Assembly (NCBI GenBank): GCA_021832305.1 | Contig: JAKBLB010000016.1 | Coordinates: forward strand, 1-50,331 | Direction: 5' to 3' | Source: Pseudomonadota bacterium | GTDB lineage: Bacteria > Pseudomonadota > Gammaproteobacteria > Burkholderiales > Ferrovaceae | Length of the DNA stretch: 50,331 nt | Shown: piece after piece, positions 47,968 to 50,331 of the stretch | Numbering within the stretch: position 1 is the first letter of the stretch | Layout of the letters: every line of letters starts with the position of its first letter | Made by a program: the position numbers and the translations under genes | The notes under the pieces: model-generated | Told to the model about the DNA's origin: nothing | Seen by the model: the letters and a program-made list of their open reading frames with translations, nothing else | Databases searched by the model: none

Positions 47968-49506
47968 ATTGGCCGCGAAGTGCTGTTTCCACAGTCTGGG
48001 GGTCAATTGCGCCACCTCACTGGCAGGGTGACTGCCTACCCGTTGCAGTACATCCACCAGATAGTCATAGGGGTCGATCTCGTGCAAGCGGCAGGTCACG
48101 ATCAGGGATTGTGCCACCCCTGCCAGTTCTGCCCCCACCTCGGTCCAGCAGAAGTTCCAATTCTTTTTCCCCATGGGAATCACCCGCAGAGCGCGTTCCA
48201 GATGATTTGTATCTGGGGGGACCTCTGGATCGTTCAGAAATACTCGCAAGGCCGCTTCCCGCTCACGGGCATAGTACAACGCTTTGGTGAGAGGGCTACT
48301 GGGCAGGAATTCCTGCTTGCGGAACATCTCATCCACCCAGGCAAAGAAGGCATCCACCACCGGTTTGGTGTGAGTCAAGCGATAATCTCGCTTGGCCTCC
48401 CCACTCAGCGCTCCTGTACGGATGGCGTCTTCCACGGCATAGAGACTGCCAATCATCTTCAGGGCCTGCTCTGCACCCGTGGGCTCTGCCATACGCGCAT
48501 CATGAAACTTGCGCCGTGTATGGACCCAACACTGCGCATGGGTGAGACCAATGGAGCGCGCATAACTGGCATAGGCTTCATACCCATCCGTGAGCAATAC
48601 GCCATTGTCGGGGGGCTCGTCTGTGACCAGGGCTTGCTTGACCCGTTTGTGACTGCGATCCGGGTAGAACAGGAAACAGATTTCCTGGTGTTCTCCAAAG
48701 ACTGGCCAGAAGTATCCTGTCTTCATCTGTCCTGTGCCGGTACGCCCTGCCTTGATGGGGGTTTCATCCATGACCTTGACCCGGGAGCGACGGATCGATT
48801 CCAGTTGAGCCTCATGGATGGGATTGAGCAGAGCCAGAGCGGCGAGAGTGATCTGAGTGAGCCAAGGGCGGCTGACGGTAATGCCACTGTTGAGCAGACG
48901 CTGATGCTGACGATGCAAAGGAAGGTGGTAGAGGAACTTGTCCACGATCAACCCTGCCAGGAAACTCACATCGGCTCGACTACCGTCGAGGACCCCTTGG
49001 GGGGCCGGGGCGCAGGAGAGAGTTTCCGTTTCCTTGACCTTGATGACGGGGCGCACATACTTGAGGATCACATAACTACCGGGACGCTGGGCCAGGCGGT
49101 GGGAGACCTTCTCGCTGACCACTTCGTACTGGTCTGGGCTGAGCCCTTCGGCCTCGGGACAAGGTAACGTGATGGTCTCTACGGGAACTTTGGAATCGTC
49201 GAAGAACAGGCCATCTTCTTTTGAGGTTTCGGGTTTGCCGGGTTGGTGCCGAGTGTGGGCAGCGATGGTTGTGGTCACCGGCGGCGGCGGTGGGGTATCG
49301 ACCTGTCCACCCACGTCACCGAAACTCAACTGCAGGCTGTGGTCATCGATATGACGGCGTTCGCTCTTCTGCCCAAAAATCTGGCGTTTGAACCATTCCA
49401 ACTGTCTCTTGAGTTCGGCAATTTCTTCTTTTTGCTGCGCGATGATGCGCATCAAAACTGCGTTTTGACCGGTGCTGACGAGGGTGGTTTCAATGCTCGG
49501 ATTCAT
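47908..49506 (-). CDS. tnpC: IS66 transposase TnpC
   Basis: 532 residues. N-terminal leucine-zipper/coiled coil (LMRIIAQQKEEIAELKRQLEWFKRQIFGQKSERR), zinc-binding region, then the DDE core: VKVMDETPIKAGRTGTGQMKTGYFWPVFG (Asp), NGVLLTDGYEAYASY (Asp) and EVPPDTNHLERALRVIPMGKKNWNFCWTEVGAEL (Glu). It appears complete, unlike the other transposases here. It catalyses IS66 movement together with TnpA and TnpB. Confidence 0.93.
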   Translation of the reverse strand: MNPSIETTLVSTGQNAVLMRIIAQQKEEIAELKRQLEWFKRQIFGQKSERRHIDDHSLQLSFGDVGGQVDTPPPPPVTTTIAAHTRHQPGKPETSKEDGLFFDDSKVPVETITLPCPEAEGLSPDQYEVVSEKVSHRLAQRPGSYVILKYVRPVIKVKETETLSCAPAPQGVLDGSRADVSFLAGLIVDKFLYHLPLHRQHQRLLNSGITVSRPWLTQITLAALALLNPIHEAQLESIRRSRVKVMDETPIKAGRTGTGQMKTGYFWPVFGEHQEICFLFYPDRSHKRVKQALVTDEPPDNGVLLTDGYEAYASYARSIGLTHAQCWVHTRRKFHDARMAEPTGAEQALKMIGSLYAVEDAIRTGALSGEAKRDYRLTHTKPVVDAFFAWVDEMFRKQEFLPSSPLTKALYYAREREAALRVFLNDPEVPPDTNHLERALRVIPMGKKNWNFCWTEVGAELAGVAQSLIVTCRLHEIDPYDYLVDVLQRVGSHPASEVAQLTPRLWKQHFAANPLRSDLYPPHPRSPNSSKI

Positions 49507-49569
49507 GGCTGAATTATACCATAAATCAATTGGTTAGTTAATTTTATCCGGCTGTTTTTGTGATCATTT

Positions 49570-49917
49570 TTACTCTACCGGAAGATGGGAATAACGCTTT
49601 TTCAGACGCTTGGGTTCTATCCCTTCCAGGAGCATTTTGAGACCGGTCCAGTCGGTTTCCCGAGACTGAACCGCATCCCAGGTGGACAGGAAACGCCCTC
49701 GTTCCAAGCGCTTACTCCACAGACAGAAACCCGAACGATCCCAATACATGACCTTGACCTGGGTAGCGCGACGGTTGATGAAACAGAACAGATGACCGCT
49801 GATGGGATCCTGTTCCATGTGCTGGCGAATGATGGCGTAGAGCCCGTCATAGGATTTTCTGGCATCCACAGGTCGTCCGTACAGATAAACCCGGACTCTG
49901 GCTTCGGGAAAGAACAT
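49570..49917 (-). CDS. tnpB: IS66 accessory protein TnpB
   Basis: 115 residues: MFFPEARVRVYLYGRPVDARKSYDGLYAIIRQHMEQDPISGHLFCFINRRATQVKVMYWDRSGFCLWSKRLERGRF is a standard IS66 ORF2 protein, required for transposition with unknown detailed role. It overlaps tnpA by one base and lies 63 bp before tnpC. Confidence 0.93.
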   Translation of the reverse strand: MFFPEARVRVYLYGRPVDARKSYDGLYAIIRQHMEQDPISGHLFCFINRRATQVKVMYWDRSGFCLWSKRLERGRFLSTWDAVQSRETDWTGLKMLLEGIEPKRLKKRYSHLPVE

Positions 49918-50156
49918 CAGTGGCGGGTGAGGGTCAGTACCACCCCACCGCCCAGATCAAGTTTCAGTTCCAGCGCCCTGGTTCGAAGCGAGGGGGAATT
50001 CAGCGATCCCAGATCCACGAAGGCTACGGGTTGTCCCCCAGAAGAAGAGGCTTCTTTGCGAAACACCTCTTGCCAACGCCTCAGACATGCCGGATTCAGC
50101 CCCTTGTCCTGGCAGAAGACGAGGCGATCCTGACCACTGACCATGAATTCCGACAC
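49917..50156 (-). CDS. tnpA: IS66 accessory protein TnpA
   Basis: 79 residues from GTG 50156: SEFMVSGQDRLVFCQDKGLNPACLRRWQEVFRKEASSSGGQPVAFVDLGS, then a C-terminal VVLTLTR, as in IS66 TnpA HTH proteins. The frame is open further upstream (RYSKQEWRTW, family-like) but no ATG, GTG or TTG is visible there, so the true start may lie at a rare codon or may have been lost near the element end. Confidence 0.82.
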   Translation of the reverse strand: MSEFMVSGQDRLVFCQDKGLNPACLRRWQEVFRKEASSSGGQPVAFVDLGSLNSPSLRTRALELKLDLGGGVVLTLTRH

Positions 50157-50204
50157 CCATGTGCGCCACTCCTGTTTGCTATAGCGGATTCTTCCGCCCC
50201 CGCG

Positions 50205-50331
50205 GTAAACGGTAACTGAGCGGCGTTATTTCCAATTCTCACTGGTCACAGCATACTCCCCCCCAGATCAAATTTTGGAGGGGTTACGGGTGGGAATCGT
50301 GGGTAAGGGAAGAGAGATCAGAACGCAGTGG
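50205..50331 (+). repeat. Direct repeat, copy 2 (start of a second, diverged IS66)
   Basis: 127 bp to the window end, starting GTAAACGGTAACTGAGCGGC like copy 1. Differences include an extra run around GGGTGGGAATCG and scattered substitutions, so it is a related but not identical IS66 whose tnpC would continue past the window. Confidence 0.85.

Larger units (their letters stand above)
47853..50210 (-). mobile_element. IS66-family element
   Basis: About 2.36 kb with the standard tnpA-tnpB-tnpC order read leftward. The left end is set by the break in the intron ORF; the right end by the start of a second copy of the left-end sequence at 50211. The motif GTAAACGGTAACTGAGCGGC occurs at both junctions, so exact terminal repeats and target duplication could not be separated with confidence. 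It is inserted in a group II intron maturase gene. Confidence 0.8.

Overview
The window is a proteobacterial chromosome segment of moderately high GC, with strong AAGGAG-type ribosome sites. The gene families (HK97-type phage, MerT/MerP, GFA, IS66, IS3 and group II intron relatives) fit a beta- or gammaproteobacterium or a member of Acidithiobacillia. I cannot name the species. No ordinary housekeeping genes or tRNA genes were recognised. Essentially everything is prophage, cargo or mobile DNA.

Left edge, 1-1300: the 3' part of a gene resembling a phage PBECR-type (barnase/EndoU/RelE-like) nuclease, a hairpin terminator facing left, and a transposase gene truncated before its catalytic domain.

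Early prophage module, 1309-12461: two small HTH proteins, a ParB-like protein, a P4-family primase-helicase, a RuvC-like nuclease, an AntA-type antirepressor, a DUF6362-type regulator, two ParB-domain/DNA-methyltransferase fusions in tandem, a cupin, two leftward genes (DUF3489 and a small coiled coil) and an HNH nuclease. A long inverted repeat built from TGGTGACAG units lies just after the primase and may be a replication origin. I find no integrase and no recognisable CI-like repressor in the early region.

Late module, 12627-41867: P27/TerL terminase, portal, S49 protease, HK97 capsid, head-tail connectors, tail tube, a G/GT chaperone pair with a -1 frame change, tape measure, lysis genes, and a tail-tip set with the gene-transfer-agent-like order DUF2460, DUF2163, NlpC/P60, large tip protein. 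This indicates a long non-contractile tail. Several cargo blocks interrupt it: a GFA-family gene plus a frameshifted PD-(D/E)XK nuclease before the capsid gene, an antisense HicAB pair, and a block of about 3.9 kb (30469-34310) holding an antisense RelE/RHH pair, two gene remnants and a MerR-controlled thiol/metal transport operon (two CxxC thioredoxin-like proteins, MerR, CcdA-like, MerT, MerP, GDCCVxC) without a mercuric reductase.

Right flank, 41868-46826: a palindrome-controlled XRE/HipB-like regulator translationally coupled to a TPR protein, facing a 1107-residue PLD-like protein that resembles VPA1262-type proteins. This is the best candidate in the window for an undescribed (possibly defence) system.

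Right edge, 46871-50331: mobile elements nested in one another. An IS3-family element is interrupted by a group II intron, the intron ORF is interrupted by an IS66 element, and a second, diverged IS66 copy begins at the window end.
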